From positions 1 through 64,000 of the forward strand of contig CATYIV010000004.1 of assembly GCA_958407465.1 (NCBI GenBank): a stretch of 64,000 bases of DNA, given 5' to 3'. The notes beneath the pieces were generated by a model. That model did no database searches, was not told the origin of the DNA, and worked only from the letters and a program-made list of their open reading frames with translations. A program made the translations under genes and the position numbers. Shown here in pieces: positions 24,746-33,555 of this stretch (its first letter is position 1; each line of letters opens with the position of its first letter). The DNA comes from an uncultured Collinsella sp. (lineage in GTDB: Bacteria; Actinomycetota; Coriobacteriia; Coriobacteriales; Coriobacteriaceae).

Positions 24746-25747
24746 ATGCTCGATAAAGGCAAACATTTTCCGCAGTCATATGCAAGGATGCTATTCTCGG
24801 CCCTTGGAATTCATCAAGATGGACAGCTGCTTATAACAATTGATCCTTGGGAAGAACGCCGTGCGCGCGAGCTTATGCAGGAAGAGCTCATGCTTCGTCT
24901 TTACAACCACGTGTATGCGGATCCGGTCTATTGGAATAATCTTGGGGTTGAAGATCGCATCTTTCAGCTGGCATCCGCTATTGCGGTCGTTGAACCGGAT
25001 GCTGTGTTTTGCGGATCGACGGCAGCGCTGCTCTATGGCATCGGCTCGGCTTATACGCTTCTGGATAAAGTGCAAGTGCTGCTGCCTCGGTCTACAAGGC
25101 GCGATACGTATGAGTTCGTTGAATACAAGCGCTGGCGGGCGGGCGAAGTGTGGCGGCTCGGTCTGTTTACGCTGACGGATCCGTATCGAACGGTTGTTGA
25201 TATCGCCCGAACGAGCGCCTTTCGCTATGCGCTGGGCTATGTCGATGGCTTGGCCCGTGAGTACGATGTCGAACGTGAAGAGCTGCGAGCATATGCGCAG
25301 GCAAATTGCCGAGGGTTGCATGGCATCGCGCGTGCTTTTGACGTTTTTGAGCATATGGACGGCAGGTCAGACAATGGTGGCGAGTCCGAGGCGAGAGCAG
25401 CGATGATTCTCGCTGGGGTTGCCGCGCCTGAGCTTCAAGTTGAGATAACGCGACCGGGAAACGCTGGTTATTATCTAGCAGATTATGGCTGGCAGATGCC
25501 AGACGGCTCATGGACGCTGGCAGAGCTGCATGGGCTGGGTAAGTTTGAAGACGAAGCTCAAGATGATCCAGAGCAAGCGGCGGCAAAAACCTATCGAGCG
25601 GCCCTCATGCGCGACGCGAACCTTCGCGCCATGGGCCACAACGTCATTCATTTCAAACTTTCGGACACCTACGACGTAGAATCGTTCGGTGCCATGATGC
25701 GCGGTTACGGCATTCCGACAACAAAACCCTACGCCGACTCCCGATAG
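24746..25747 (+). CDS. AbiEi/DUF559-like protein of unknown function
   Basis: The protein has about 333 residues and two apparent parts. The first holds FCGSTAALLYGIG near 91-103, resembling the AbiEi antitoxin core found in many actinobacterial proteins. The C-terminal part (ESEARAAMILAG, then YYLADYGWQMPDGSW and LAELHGLGKF) resembles the DUF559/Vsr-like restriction-endonuclease fold, with D, E and K in the right order. No partner AbiEii nuclease is present. Base composition is visibly more AT-rich than the neighbours, and the gene lies between two copies of repeat family 1, both signs of acquisition. The start is uncertain (ATG 24728, 24734 or 24746); 24746 has GGGG six bases upstream. Confidence 0.6.
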   Translation: MLDKGKHFPQSYARMLFSALGIHQDGQLLITIDPWEERRARELMQEELMLRLYNHVYADPVYWNNLGVEDRIFQLASAIAVVEPDAVFCGSTAALLYGIGSAYTLLDKVQVLLPRSTRRDTYEFVEYKRWRAGEVWRLGLFTLTDPYRTVVDIARTSAFRYALGYVDGLAREYDVEREELRAYAQANCRGLHGIARAFDVFEHMDGRSDNGGESEARAAMILAGVAAPELQVEITRPGNAGYYLADYGWQMPDGSWTLAELHGLGKFEDEAQDDPEQAAAKTYRAALMRDANLRAMGHNVIHFKLSDTYDVESFGAMMRGYGIPTTKPYADSR

Positions 25748-25773
25748 CGAAATCGTTCGCAGCCAACCTTTAA

Positions 25774-25844
25774 TAAGTTGCGGTGAAATACGGACTGTTT
25801 CATGCCTTTAAAGGCCTCAACAGTCCGTATTTCACCGCAACTTA
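25774..25844. repeat. Palindromic repeat family 1, copy 3
   Basis: A 71-bp element with perfect arms of at least 26 bp and inner stem CGGACTGTT. The centre holds a second palindrome, GCCTTTAAAGGC, so nearly the whole element can fold into one hairpin. It separates the convergent 3' ends of the AbiEi-like gene and the PIN toxin gene. Confidence 0.9.
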
Positions 25845-25857
25845 GGAGGGGATGGGG

Positions 25858-26334
25858 TTAGCTGCGGGGGCGGTGGCGGAGTTTGTCGATGGTGGAGTCG
25901 GTGCTGCGGCTGCGGGATTCGGCGGCGCGGTCGCGGGCTTCGGCTGCGGTTTGGCGATTGTGGCGGTAATCGATCATGCCTTGGATGATGGGCTTGCCAA
26001 AGCTCACGACATCATCGTTGTAGATGGCGGTTCGGGCGGCGAGGAGGCAGTCGGTAAAGTCCATATGGGTCTTGCCAAAGAGTTTGACGGCAAGGGAGAC
26101 AACGGTGGGCTCGTCGACCATGACGTCATCGAGCAGCTTGGTCATGGCCGTCGCAATCTCCACACGCGGGACCTTGTAGACGTCACGCAGCGTAACGGCG
26201 ACGCGCGTGATGATCTCGGGGTAGACGCGAGCGGTGCGCGTGGCGATGACCTTGGCGGCGCGCGGTGACAGGACCTCGTCGTCGTCAAGCAGGTGGCGTA
26301 GGATGACGGTCTCGTCGATGATGGTGCTACTCAT
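25858..26334 (-). CDS. PIN-domain toxin (VapC-like)
   Basis: This 158-residue protein of the PIN nuclease superfamily probably cleaves RNA when free of its antitoxin. It begins SSTIIDETVILRHLLDDDE, the usual strand plus first acidic residue. Further acidic residues in the family pattern lie at KLLDDVMVDEP near 66-76 and MDFTDCLLAARTA near 91-103. The C-terminal 30 residues are basic and not part of the PIN fold. The ATG overlaps the end of the antitoxin gene by 8 bases, so the two are translated together. Confidence 0.78.
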   Translation of the reverse strand: MSSTIIDETVILRHLLDDDEVLSPRAAKVIATRTARVYPEIITRVAVTLRDVYKVPRVEIATAMTKLLDDVMVDEPTVVSLAVKLFGKTHMDFTDCLLAARTAIYNDDVVSFGKPIIQGMIDYRHNRQTAAEARDRAAESRSRSTDSTIDKLRHRPRS

Positions 26335-26650
26335 GGATATCTACTTCCTCGGGACCCAAAATCGAATCGTCGCTTTCTGTAGCAAGGTACTCAATCCAGG
26401 CGTTACGCTCCTCGGAGCGGCGATTGGGGTTCCCATATGCTTTGAGCGATCCATAGGCGGCGGTGCCGTCCTTTGAGCGCACGGCGACCGGCTGAAAGGG
26501 AAGCTTGCGCATCAAAATGCTCTGCGCGACAAAAAGACGGACGGCCTCGGCGAGCGATGTGCCCATGGCGTCGTAGAGACGCTCGGCATGTTGCTTGTCT
26601 TCCTCGCGAATGCGCACCTGCAGGATGGCTCGTTTTTGAGTCGATGACAT
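26327..26650 (-). CDS. RelB/DinJ-family antitoxin
   Basis: This 107-residue protein has an N-terminal ribbon-helix-helix DNA-binding domain (AILQVRIREEDKQHAERLYDAMGTSLAEAVRLF), the RelB/DinJ pattern, and an acidic C-terminal tail that should wrap the toxin. GGGAGG lies 6 bases before ATG 26650. It precedes and overlaps the PIN toxin gene, and should repress their joint promoter. DinJ-type antitoxins normally pair with YafQ/RelE toxins, so a PIN partner is unusual but seen in some genomes. Confidence 0.78.
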   Translation of the reverse strand: MSSTQKRAILQVRIREEDKQHAERLYDAMGTSLAEAVRLFVAQSILMRKLPFQPVAVRSKDGTAAYGSLKAYGNPNRRSEERNAWIEYLATESDDSILGPEEVDIHE

Positions 26651-27078
26651 CACTGGCCTCCCTTAATGAGCGTGCAATATGAATAGTCATATACAGCAAC
26701 GGCTAATAATAGCCAATCTTATAACCACTGCTTTATTGCACTCAAGTTAATGAGTGCGAAATATATATCAAACGTATTACATCCTTTATAAACGAGCGTG
26801 AAATCTCCCCAGGATGTACGCATGTAATACACTCACCTTTATAGCTTCTAGAGAATAATTCCAACCTGCCAAAACCCCTGCAATACACCCGTATTGCAGG
26901 GCCTATGCTCAAGTTTGCCCCCTGCAACTGCGTATATTTAACCTGTATATCGTTGGAGAAACTCTACCGAGTGCATGTTTCGCCGTATGCATTCGATACG
27001 TCGATGCCAGGCCACGGGCGGCTTGGGTCAATGTCGACAGGGTCTCTCCGACAAGGGATTCAGGAGGGAGTGAACAAC
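26651..27078. other. 428-bp divergent regulatory region, toxin-antitoxin and formate hydrogenlyase
   Basis: This is AT-rich compared with its surroundings. It includes GGCTA-ATAA-TAGCC (26701-26714), a candidate operator for the antitoxin, and the 11-bp-stem hairpin at 26876-26901. Near 26971-27060 several short complementary pieces (GAGTGCAT/ATGCATTC, GTCGA/TCGAC) suggest a folded 5' leader ahead of the formate hydrogenlyase operon. I see no conserved gene and cannot assign a known riboswitch. Confidence 0.5.
26876..26901. promoter_or_regulatory. Perfect 11-bp dyad upstream of the formate hydrogenlyase operon
   Basis: CCCTGCAATAC and GTATTGCAGGG flank a 4-base ACCC spacer, with no T-tract after it. 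It lies about 180 bases before the first gene of the operon and could be a regulator site. Confidence 0.5.
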
Positions 27079-27597
27079 ATGGGTAATAAGCGAGTCGTAG
27101 CCGATTCTTCGCGCTGCATTGGGTGTCAAACCTGCATGGCGGCGTGTATCGAGGCGCACGACATCCCCGGTAACATCGCCGCGCCGCGCCTGCGCGTGAC
27201 GCGTACGTACGAGATCTCCGCACCGGTGGCTTGCCATCATTGCGAGGATGCCCCGTGCGCGAAGGCCTGTCCTACGGGCGCCTTGTTCTTTGATCCAAAG
27301 AACCATCGCATCGGCGTCAACGAGGACAACTGCATCGGCTGCAAGAGCTGCGTCATGGCATGCCCCTTTGGCGCCGTGAGCGTGGCGACCACGCAGGTCC
27401 CTGTCTTGATGGGCGACGTTCGCGTGGGTTCGCAGACTAAGAGCTTCGTGCTTAAGTGCGACCTGTGCGTGGACCGTCCCGGCGGTCCGGCGTGTGCCGA
27501 GGCGTGCCCGACCAAGGGTCTCACCCTGGTAGACGATGAGCGCCTGGCAGAACTGACTGCCGAGCGTGCCCGCGCCACCATCGAAAACGAGGCGTAA
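27079..27597 (+). CDS. HydN-like 4Fe-4S electron-transfer protein
   Basis: This 172-residue ferredoxin-type protein has four cysteine clusters: CIGCQTCMAAC near 14-24, CHHCEDAPCAKAC near 53-65, CIGCKSCVMAC near 86-96 and CDLC...CAEAC near 128-145. They should bind four [4Fe-4S] clusters. HydN/HycB proteins carry electrons from formate dehydrogenase H to hydrogenase. It is cytoplasmic and first in the formate hydrogenlyase operon. The ATG at 27079 lies ten bases after GGAGGG; a GTG at 27070 is nearer but less likely. Confidence 0.88.
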   Translation: MGNKRVVADSSRCIGCQTCMAACIEAHDIPGNIAAPRLRVTRTYEISAPVACHHCEDAPCAKACPTGALFFDPKNHRIGVNEDNCIGCKSCVMACPFGAVSVATTQVPVLMGDVRVGSQTKSFVLKCDLCVDRPGGPACAEACPTKGLTLVDDERLAELTAERARATIENEA

Positions 27598-27671
27598 GCG
27601 TCGGGCGACAGGCCCAATGATTGTCAAATAAGTACCGAGTATTCGGTAGCAGAGAAAGGAAGGAGGGTGTC

Positions 27672-29894
27672 ATGGAGAAGCATAAAGTGATCTGCCCGTA
27701 CTGCGGCGCCGGTTGCCAGTTTAACCTCTTGGTCCAAAACGGCCAGGTCGTGGGTACCGAACCGCTCAACGGCATCACCAACCAGAGCGAGCTGTGCCTT
27801 AAGGGCATGAGCGGCTACGACTTCATCAACGACACCAAGATCTTGACTCCTCGCGTACTGCACCCGATGATCCGCCGCACCAAGGGCGCGGATCTTGAGC
27901 GCGTAAGCTGGGACGAGGCACTGGATTTCACCGCATCTAAGATGCAGGCCATAATTGACGAATATGGTCCTAACGCTGTCATGACCACCGGCTCTTCGCG
28001 AGGCGGCGGCAATGAGGCGAACTACGTCATGCAGAAGTTTACGCGTGCGTGCATCGGCACCCACAGCGTGGACAACTGCGCCCGTACTTGACACGGCCCT
28101 ACTGTCCTCGGTCTGATGGACACGGTTGGTTCAGGTTGCATGTCATGCTCCATCCCCGGTATGGAGGATGCGGGCTGCATTTTCCTCTTCGGCTATAACC
28201 CTGCCGATTCGCACCCCATCGTCGCAAGGCGTATCGTGCGAGCCAAAGAAAAGGGTTGCAAGATCATCGTCGCCGACCCGCGCCATATCGAAACCGCGCG
28301 TATCGCCGATCTCTACCTTCCGATCAAGAACGGTTGCAACGTTGCGTTCCTCAACGCCTTTGCCAACTGCTTGGTCAACGATGGCCTCTACGACAAGGAA
28401 TTCGTCGCCGAGCACACGAACGGCTTTGACGAGTGGTGGGAGACCATCAAGAACTACACTCCCGAATCCGTACAGGACATCACGGGTGTCGAGCCCGCGT
28501 TGATCCACCAAGCTGCCGAGATGTACGCCACGGCGAAGCCCTCTGCCATCATTGGCTGGGGCATGGGCGTATGCCAGCAGAAGCAGAACCTGAAGACGGT
28601 GCACACCATCGCCTCCATCGCCTGCGTTGCCGGCCAGATCGGCAAACCCAATTCCGGCCTCGCGCCCGTGCGTGGCCAGAACAACGTCCAGGGCTCCTGC
28701 GATATGGGTATGCTGCCCAACCTGTACCCTGGCTACCAGAAGGTCACCGACCCCGCCGTGCGTGCCAAGTTTGCCAAGGCTTGGGGCGTGCCCGAGGAAA
28801 AGCTCCCGCTCGAGGAGGGCTACAAGCTCACCGACCTGGGCCACCTGGTCGACGAGGGCAAGGTGCACTGCTTCTACAACTACGGCGAGGACCCGGTGCA
28901 GACCGAGCCCGATTCGGCCGGTATGCGCAAGACGCTCTCCGAGCTGGACCTGTTCATTTGCCAGGACATCTTTATGACGCAGACGACCATGCTCGCCGAC
29001 GTCATCCTGCCTGCCACCTCTTGGGGCGAGCACGAGGGTGTCTTTACTGCATCCGACCGTAGCTTCCAGCACTTTGACGCGGCCGTTCCGCCCAAGGGCG
29101 AGTGCCGCCACGACTGGGAGATCTTCGCGGACCTGTCTACGCGCATGGGCTATCCCATGCACTACGACAACACCGAGCAGATCTGGAACGAGTGCATCAG
29201 CCTGTGCCCCAACTTTGTGGGCGCGACCTACGAGAAGATGGCTCCCGAGGGCGGTTACGCCCAGTGGCCGGTCAAGAGCACCGATGTGAACGACCACGGT
29301 ACGCCCGACATGTTCGCTGGTGGCAAGTTCACCACCAAGGACGGCCGCGCCAACCTGATGGCGCACGACTGGGAGGCGCCCTCCGAGCTTCCCGACGATG
29401 AGTACCCGCTCATCCTGTGCACCGTCCGCGAGGTCGGCCACTACAGCTGCCGCTCGATGACCGGCAACTGCAAGACGCTGGCGCTGCTCGCCGACGAGCC
29501 CGGCTTTGTTCGCATGAATCCCGCGGACGCCCAGGCGCGCGGCATCAAGAACGGCGACATCGTCTCGATCCACAGCCGCCGCGGCCAGGTATACAGCCGC
29601 GCCGACGTGAGCGACCGCATCAACAAGGGCACGGTCTATATGACCTACCAGTGGTGGATCGGCAAGTGCAACGAGCTGACCATGCACAAGGTCGACCCGG
29701 TCTCGCACACGCCCGAGGACAAGTTCTCCGCCTGCCAGGTCGACGCCATTGCCGACCAGGTCTGGGCCGAGGGCGAGGTCGAGCGTCAGTACACCGAGCT
29801 CAAGCAGGCTCTGGTGGACGCCGCCGCTCCCCAGGACGTTGAGCCCGGTGCCGCCAAGTTCGACGACGAGACGCACGTGAATCAAATCGTGTAG
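27672..29894 (+). CDS. fdhF: Formate dehydrogenase H, selenocysteine-containing catalytic subunit
   Basis: This 740-residue cytoplasmic Mo/W-bis-MGD enzyme oxidises formate to CO2 for hydrogenlyase. The frame runs through an in-frame TGA at 28089-28091, read as selenocysteine 140 in NCART-U-HGPTVLGL; E. coli FdhF also has Sec at 140. The [4Fe-4S] cluster uses C8, C11, C15 and C42. The C-terminal cofactor-binding domain includes SRRGQVYSRADVSDRIN and GTVYMTYQWW. There is no signal peptide. GGAGGG lies just before ATG 27672. Annotation that treats TGA as stop would split it into two false genes. Confidence 0.95.
28089..28130 (+). promoter_or_regulatory. Bacterial SECIS element in fdhF
   Basis: After the UGA, TGTCC (28103-28107) pairs with GGACA (28118-28122) around a loop TCGGTCTGAT. 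The loop contains GGUCU, the same apical sequence as in E. coli fdhF. The spacing of about 20 nt from the UGA is canonical. Confidence 0.8.
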
Positions 29895-29915
29895 TCCCGT
29901 TCTCGTTGGCTTTTT

Positions 29916-29958
29916 GGGCCGGGCGTCCCGTACGTTCGGGACCCCGGCCCGTTATTTT
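29916..29958 (+). terminator. Strong hairpin inside the operon, after fdhF
   Basis: GGGCCGGG...CCGGCCC and an inner GTCCCG/CGGGAC make a long GC stem followed by GTTATTTT. It may lower transcription of the hydrogenase genes relative to fdhF, or act as an mRNA 3' stabiliser after processing. Confidence 0.7.
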
Positions 29959-29972
29959 GAAAGGAAGTGGGG

Positions 29973-30590
29973 ATGAACCGCTTCATCGACATCAACCCGG
30001 AGAGGTGCATCGGCTGCGGAACATGCCAGTCCGCCTGTGCCGACGCCCACCGGATGCAGGGCCTTCAGGATACGCCGCGCCTGGCGCTCGTGAAGACCGG
30101 CGGTATTTCGGCCGTCCTTGCCTGCCACCATTGCGAGGGTGCCCCCTGCGCCGAGGTCTGCCCGGTGAATGCCATCGAGCACGATGGCGACCGCATCCAC
30201 GTCAAGGAGCAGGAGTGCATCGGGTGCAGGCTGTGCGCCATCGCGTGCCCCTTCGGAGCCATCCATCCCGATGGCACGTCTATCGCCGGTGTCGCAGGCA
30301 TGTGCGACCCGACGCCTTCGTATCCTAAGTCCCTGAGCAGCCTGCTTACGTGGGCTCCCGGCCAGTACACCTGCGCTGTCAAGTGCGACCTGTGCGCATT
30401 CGATCCGGACGGCCCGCATTGTGTGGCGGCGTGCCCTACCAAGGCGCTGACCGTCATGGGCGGCGCGGCCGATCGCGAGCTCGACGAGGCCAAGCGCCTG
30501 CGCTCGATCGAAAACGGTCCGGTCGTCGACGTTACCGCTGTGGCCCAGGGCCTGTCCGAGAAAGCAGAAGGGAGCGTAAACAATGGATAG
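29973..30590 (+). CDS. hyfA: HycB/HyfA-like 4Fe-4S ferredoxin subunit
   Basis: This 205-residue polyferredoxin links FdhF to the hydrogenase. Its Cys clusters are CIGCGTCQSAC near 12-22, CHHCEGAPCAEVC near 51-63, CIGCRLCAIAC near 81-91 and CDLC...CVAAC near 139-156. AAAGGAAG lies before ATG 29973; a GTG at 29967 is less well spaced. It overlaps hyfB by 8 bases, which indicates coupled translation. The HyfA-type name follows from its place ahead of hyfB. Confidence 0.87.
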   Translation: MNRFIDINPERCIGCGTCQSACADAHRMQGLQDTPRLALVKTGGISAVLACHHCEGAPCAEVCPVNAIEHDGDRIHVKEQECIGCRLCAIACPFGAIHPDGTSIAGVAGMCDPTPSYPKSLSSLLTWAPGQYTCAVKCDLCAFDPDGPHCVAACPTKALTVMGGAADRELDEAKRLRSIENGPVVDVTAVAQGLSEKAEGSVNNG

Positions 30591-32601
30591 CATGACGCTG
30601 TTTATCGCATCGCTTGCCGTCTCGTGCATCGGTGCGCTCGCCTCGGTTCTGCTGATCAAGGCCGATAACGCCGCCAAGACCGCCGGCTGCCTTATCGGCG
30701 CCGTCGCCGCGGTGCTTTCGTTTGTGGCCGGTATCCAGGCCGTGCTGGGCGATGTCACGTCGGTCGACACCATCGTGTTCTTCCCGTTTGCCCATTTCCA
30801 GCTGCTGCTCAATCAGCTGTCCGGCCTGTTCGTGGCGCTCATCTCGGTGCTCGCGTTTGCCGGTTCGATCTACGGTCTCAACTACTTTGATGAGTACCCG
30901 GGCAAAAAGGGCCGCGCCGGCTTCTTCTTTAACACCTTCGTGGCGTCCATGATGCTCGTCATCACCGCCGACAACGTGTTTTGGTTCCTGGTCGCCTTTG
31001 AGCTCATGTCGCTGACCTCGTACTTCCTGGTCGTGATCGAGGAGAACGAGAACTCCATCCATGGCGGTTGGCTCTACTTTGTGATCGCGCACGTGGGCTT
31101 TGTGCTCATCATGGCGAGCTTCCTCACCATGACCAACTTCGCCGGCGGCTCGTTTGCCTTTGCGGATTTCCGCGCCACGCAGTTTAGCCCCGCGGTCGCA
31201 TCCGTTTGCTTCGTGCTCGCCTTCTTTGGCTTTGGCGCCAAGGCCGGTATCATCCCGCTGCACGGCTGGCTGCCCAAGGCGCATCCCGAGGCGCCGTCCA
31301 ACGTGTCGGCCCTCATGTCCGGCGGCATGATCAAGATCGGTATCTTCGGTATCCTCAAGGTGGGTCTCGACCTGCTCTCCGCCTCGGGCGTTCAGGTCTG
31401 GTGGGGCCTTATGGTCATGGTCTTCGGTGCGATCTCGTCGGTCCTCGGCGTGGCCTTCGCCCTGCAGGAGCATGACATCAAGCGCCTGCTGGCCTATCAC
31501 TCCGTCGAGAACATCGGCATCATTCTGCTCGGCGTCGGCGCCTCCATGGCCGCCATGGCGCTCAACTCTGTCGGCATCGCCGTCCTGGCTCTGATGGCCG
31601 CCCTCTACCACACGTTTAACCACGCGATGTTTAAGGGCGAGCTGTTCTTGGGCGCCGGTGCGCTGCTGTACTCCACGGGTACGCGCAATATGGAGAAGAT
31701 GGGCGGCCTGTTCCGTCGTATGCCGGCAACGGCCATCTGCTTCCTCGTTGGCGCGCTTGCCATCTCGGCCATCCCGCCCTTCAACGGCTTTGTGTCCGAG
31801 TGGTTTACCTACCAGTCGCTGTTTAACGCCGCCATGCAGGGCGACAAGGCCGTCATGATCGTGGCCGTGTTCGCTGCCGTCGCGCTTGCCATTACCGGCG
31901 CGCTGGCTGTCACGTGCTTCGTCAAGGCCTATGGCGTCTCCTTTGCCTCCGCGCCCCGCTCCGAGGCCGCGGCCAATGCCAAGGAGGTTCCCGCCCCCAT
32001 GGTGTTTGCGCAGGGCCTGCTCGCGGCCATCTGCGTCGTGCTGGGCATTGGCGCTCCCGTGATCGCGCCCGTGCTGGTCGATGTCGCCGCGTCCGTGCTG
32101 CATCCGTACGGTGGCGTGTTTGCCGCCGAGGGCATGGAGCTCATGAACCAGTACTCCGGCGCCGCCACCTCCACGCCCGCGATCGCCATTGCGCTCGTGG
32201 TGCTCGTCGGCCTTGCCTGCGGTTATCGCAAGCTCAAGACCGTCGGCAAGGTGCAGAAGTCCCAGCCGTGGGCATGCGGCTATGCTCCCAACGAGCATAT
32301 GCCCGTCGTGGCCACGACCTTTGCCTCCGAGGTGTCCTGGTTTATGCAGCCGCTCTACACGCTGCGTGACCGCTGCACGGCCGTCTGCTGGTCCATCGCG
32401 CACTTCTTCCAGAAGCTCACCGGTGTGGCCGAGGCTGTGGAGCCCGTGCCCGACAAGGTTCTCGTCGATGCCCCGCATAAGGGTGTCGAGAAGCTCGCCG
32501 ACCTCGCGACTAAGCTCGAGGGCGGCAACTACAGCATCTATATCTGCTACATCGTCGCGGCACTCGTGGTGTTCCTCGTGCTCGCCGTGCAAATGGGTTA
32601 A
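30583..32601 (+). CDS. hyfB: Hydrogenase-4 membrane subunit B (NuoL/antiporter-like)
   Basis: This 672-residue integral membrane subunit is the same length as E. coli HyfB. It has many hydrophobic helices and the antiporter core FGFGAKAGIIPLHGWLPKAHPEAP near 216-238, with the lysine and the acidic ELMSLTSYF near 141-149 typical of proton-translocating Mrp/NuoL-type subunits. The role is coupling formate-driven hydrogen evolution to proton or sodium export. AGGGAG precedes the ATG, which lies inside the previous gene. The following subunit is 12 bases away. Confidence 0.92.
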   Translation: MDSMTLFIASLAVSCIGALASVLLIKADNAAKTAGCLIGAVAAVLSFVAGIQAVLGDVTSVDTIVFFPFAHFQLLLNQLSGLFVALISVLAFAGSIYGLNYFDEYPGKKGRAGFFFNTFVASMMLVITADNVFWFLVAFELMSLTSYFLVVIEENENSIHGGWLYFVIAHVGFVLIMASFLTMTNFAGGSFAFADFRATQFSPAVASVCFVLAFFGFGAKAGIIPLHGWLPKAHPEAPSNVSALMSGGMIKIGIFGILKVGLDLLSASGVQVWWGLMVMVFGAISSVLGVAFALQEHDIKRLLAYHSVENIGIILLGVGASMAAMALNSVGIAVLALMAALYHTFNHAMFKGELFLGAGALLYSTGTRNMEKMGGLFRRMPATAICFLVGALAISAIPPFNGFVSEWFTYQSLFNAAMQGDKAVMIVAVFAAVALAITGALAVTCFVKAYGVSFASAPRSEAAANAKEVPAPMVFAQGLLAAICVVLGIGAPVIAPVLVDVAASVLHPYGGVFAAEGMELMNQYSGAATSTPAIAIALVVLVGLACGYRKLKTVGKVQKSQPWACGYAPNEHMPVVATTFASEVSWFMQPLYTLRDRCTAVCWSIAHFFQKLTGVAEAVEPVPDKVLVDAPHKGVEKLADLATKLEGGNYSIYICYIVAALVVFLVLAVQMG

Positions 32602-32613
32602 GGAGGGGAGAGC

Positions 32614-33540
32614 ATGAACAACATCGTACTTGCCGTTCTGCAGGGCGTGGTCGTTATGGCCGTCGCGCCGTTCTTCTCCGGTCTCGGCCGCGTGATCCGC
32701 GCCAAGATGCACAACCGTCGCGGCCCCAGCATCATGCAGGACTACCGCGACCTGGCCAAGCTCTTTGCGCGCCCCGAGTCCCAGAGCGAGGACGCGAGCT
32801 TTGCGCTGCGCATCATGCCGCCGCTGTTCTTCGCCGTCGCCTTTATGCTCGCGATGGGCCTGCCGCTCTTTACGGCGCAAAGCCCCATCCCGGTCTTTGG
32901 TGACGCCATCACCATCATGTACAGCCTGGCGCTCGCCCGCTTCTTCTTCGCCCTCTGCGGTGTGGATTCGTCCAACGCCTACGCCGGTATCGGCGGCGTC
33001 CGCGAGCTGCTCATGAGCGTGCTCATCGAGCCGTCCATGCTGCTGGCGCTGTTTGCCGCCGCCCTGGTGTGCGGCTCCACCGACATCGCCACCATGGGTC
33101 AGCACATCATGACGGGCGCCATCGACGCGCCGGTCGCCGTGATCCTCGCCGGCATCGCCTTTGCGATTGCCTGCTACATGGAACTCGGCAAGCTGCCGTT
33201 TGATCAGGCCGAGGCCGAGCAGGAGCTCCAGGAAGGTCCGCTCGCCGAGCTTTCCGGCCCGTCGCTCGCCATGGCCAAGCTTGCCATGTCCATGAAACAG
33301 GTCCTGGTCGTCGCTTGGTTCTGCGCGATCTTCGTCCCCTGGGGCGAGCCCGCGACCGTGGGCGCCGCCGCCGTTCTGGGCGCAGTCATCTTCCTGGTGA
33401 AGTGCCTGATCGACTTTGTCGTATGCGGCGTGATCGAGAACTCCTGCTCGCGTTCGCGCTTTAAGGTGCTTGGCAATCAGACCTGGGCTGTCGTTGGCAT
33501 CGCCGTTCTGGCGTTTGTCTTCGTGGTCGTCGGCGTGTAG
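32614..33540 (+). CDS. hyfC: Hydrogenase-4 membrane subunit C (NuoH-like)
   Basis: This 308-residue NuoH/HycD-type subunit anchors the peripheral arm to the membrane. The conserved cytoplasmic loop has AKMHNRRGPSIMQDYRDLAKLF near 30-50. A second, ELGKLPFDQAEAEQELQEG near 190-208, corresponds to the quinone-pocket loop of complex I. About eight helices are seen. AGGAGG is correctly spaced before the ATG. Confidence 0.92.
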   Translation: MNNIVLAVLQGVVVMAVAPFFSGLGRVIRAKMHNRRGPSIMQDYRDLAKLFARPESQSEDASFALRIMPPLFFAVAFMLAMGLPLFTAQSPIPVFGDAITIMYSLALARFFFALCGVDSSNAYAGIGGVRELLMSVLIEPSMLLALFAAALVCGSTDIATMGQHIMTGAIDAPVAVILAGIAFAIACYMELGKLPFDQAEAEQELQEGPLAELSGPSLAMAKLAMSMKQVLVVAWFCAIFVPWGEPATVGAAAVLGAVIFLVKCLIDFVVCGVIENSCSRSRFKVLGNQTWAVVGIAVLAFVFVVVGV

Positions 33541-33555
33541 GAGAAGGGAGAAACA

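Noticed and set aside
24256..26650. Genomic island integrated at tRNA-Pro/tRNA-Gly
   Set aside because: No integrase and no direct repeat of the tRNA 3' end were seen. Only one lower-GC gene and a toxin-antitoxin pair lie here, too little to call an island.
27672..29894. fdhF as a pseudogene split by a stop codon
   Set aside because: The stop is TGA at the exact Sec140 position, followed by a SECIS hairpin, and selA, selB, selC and selD are present.
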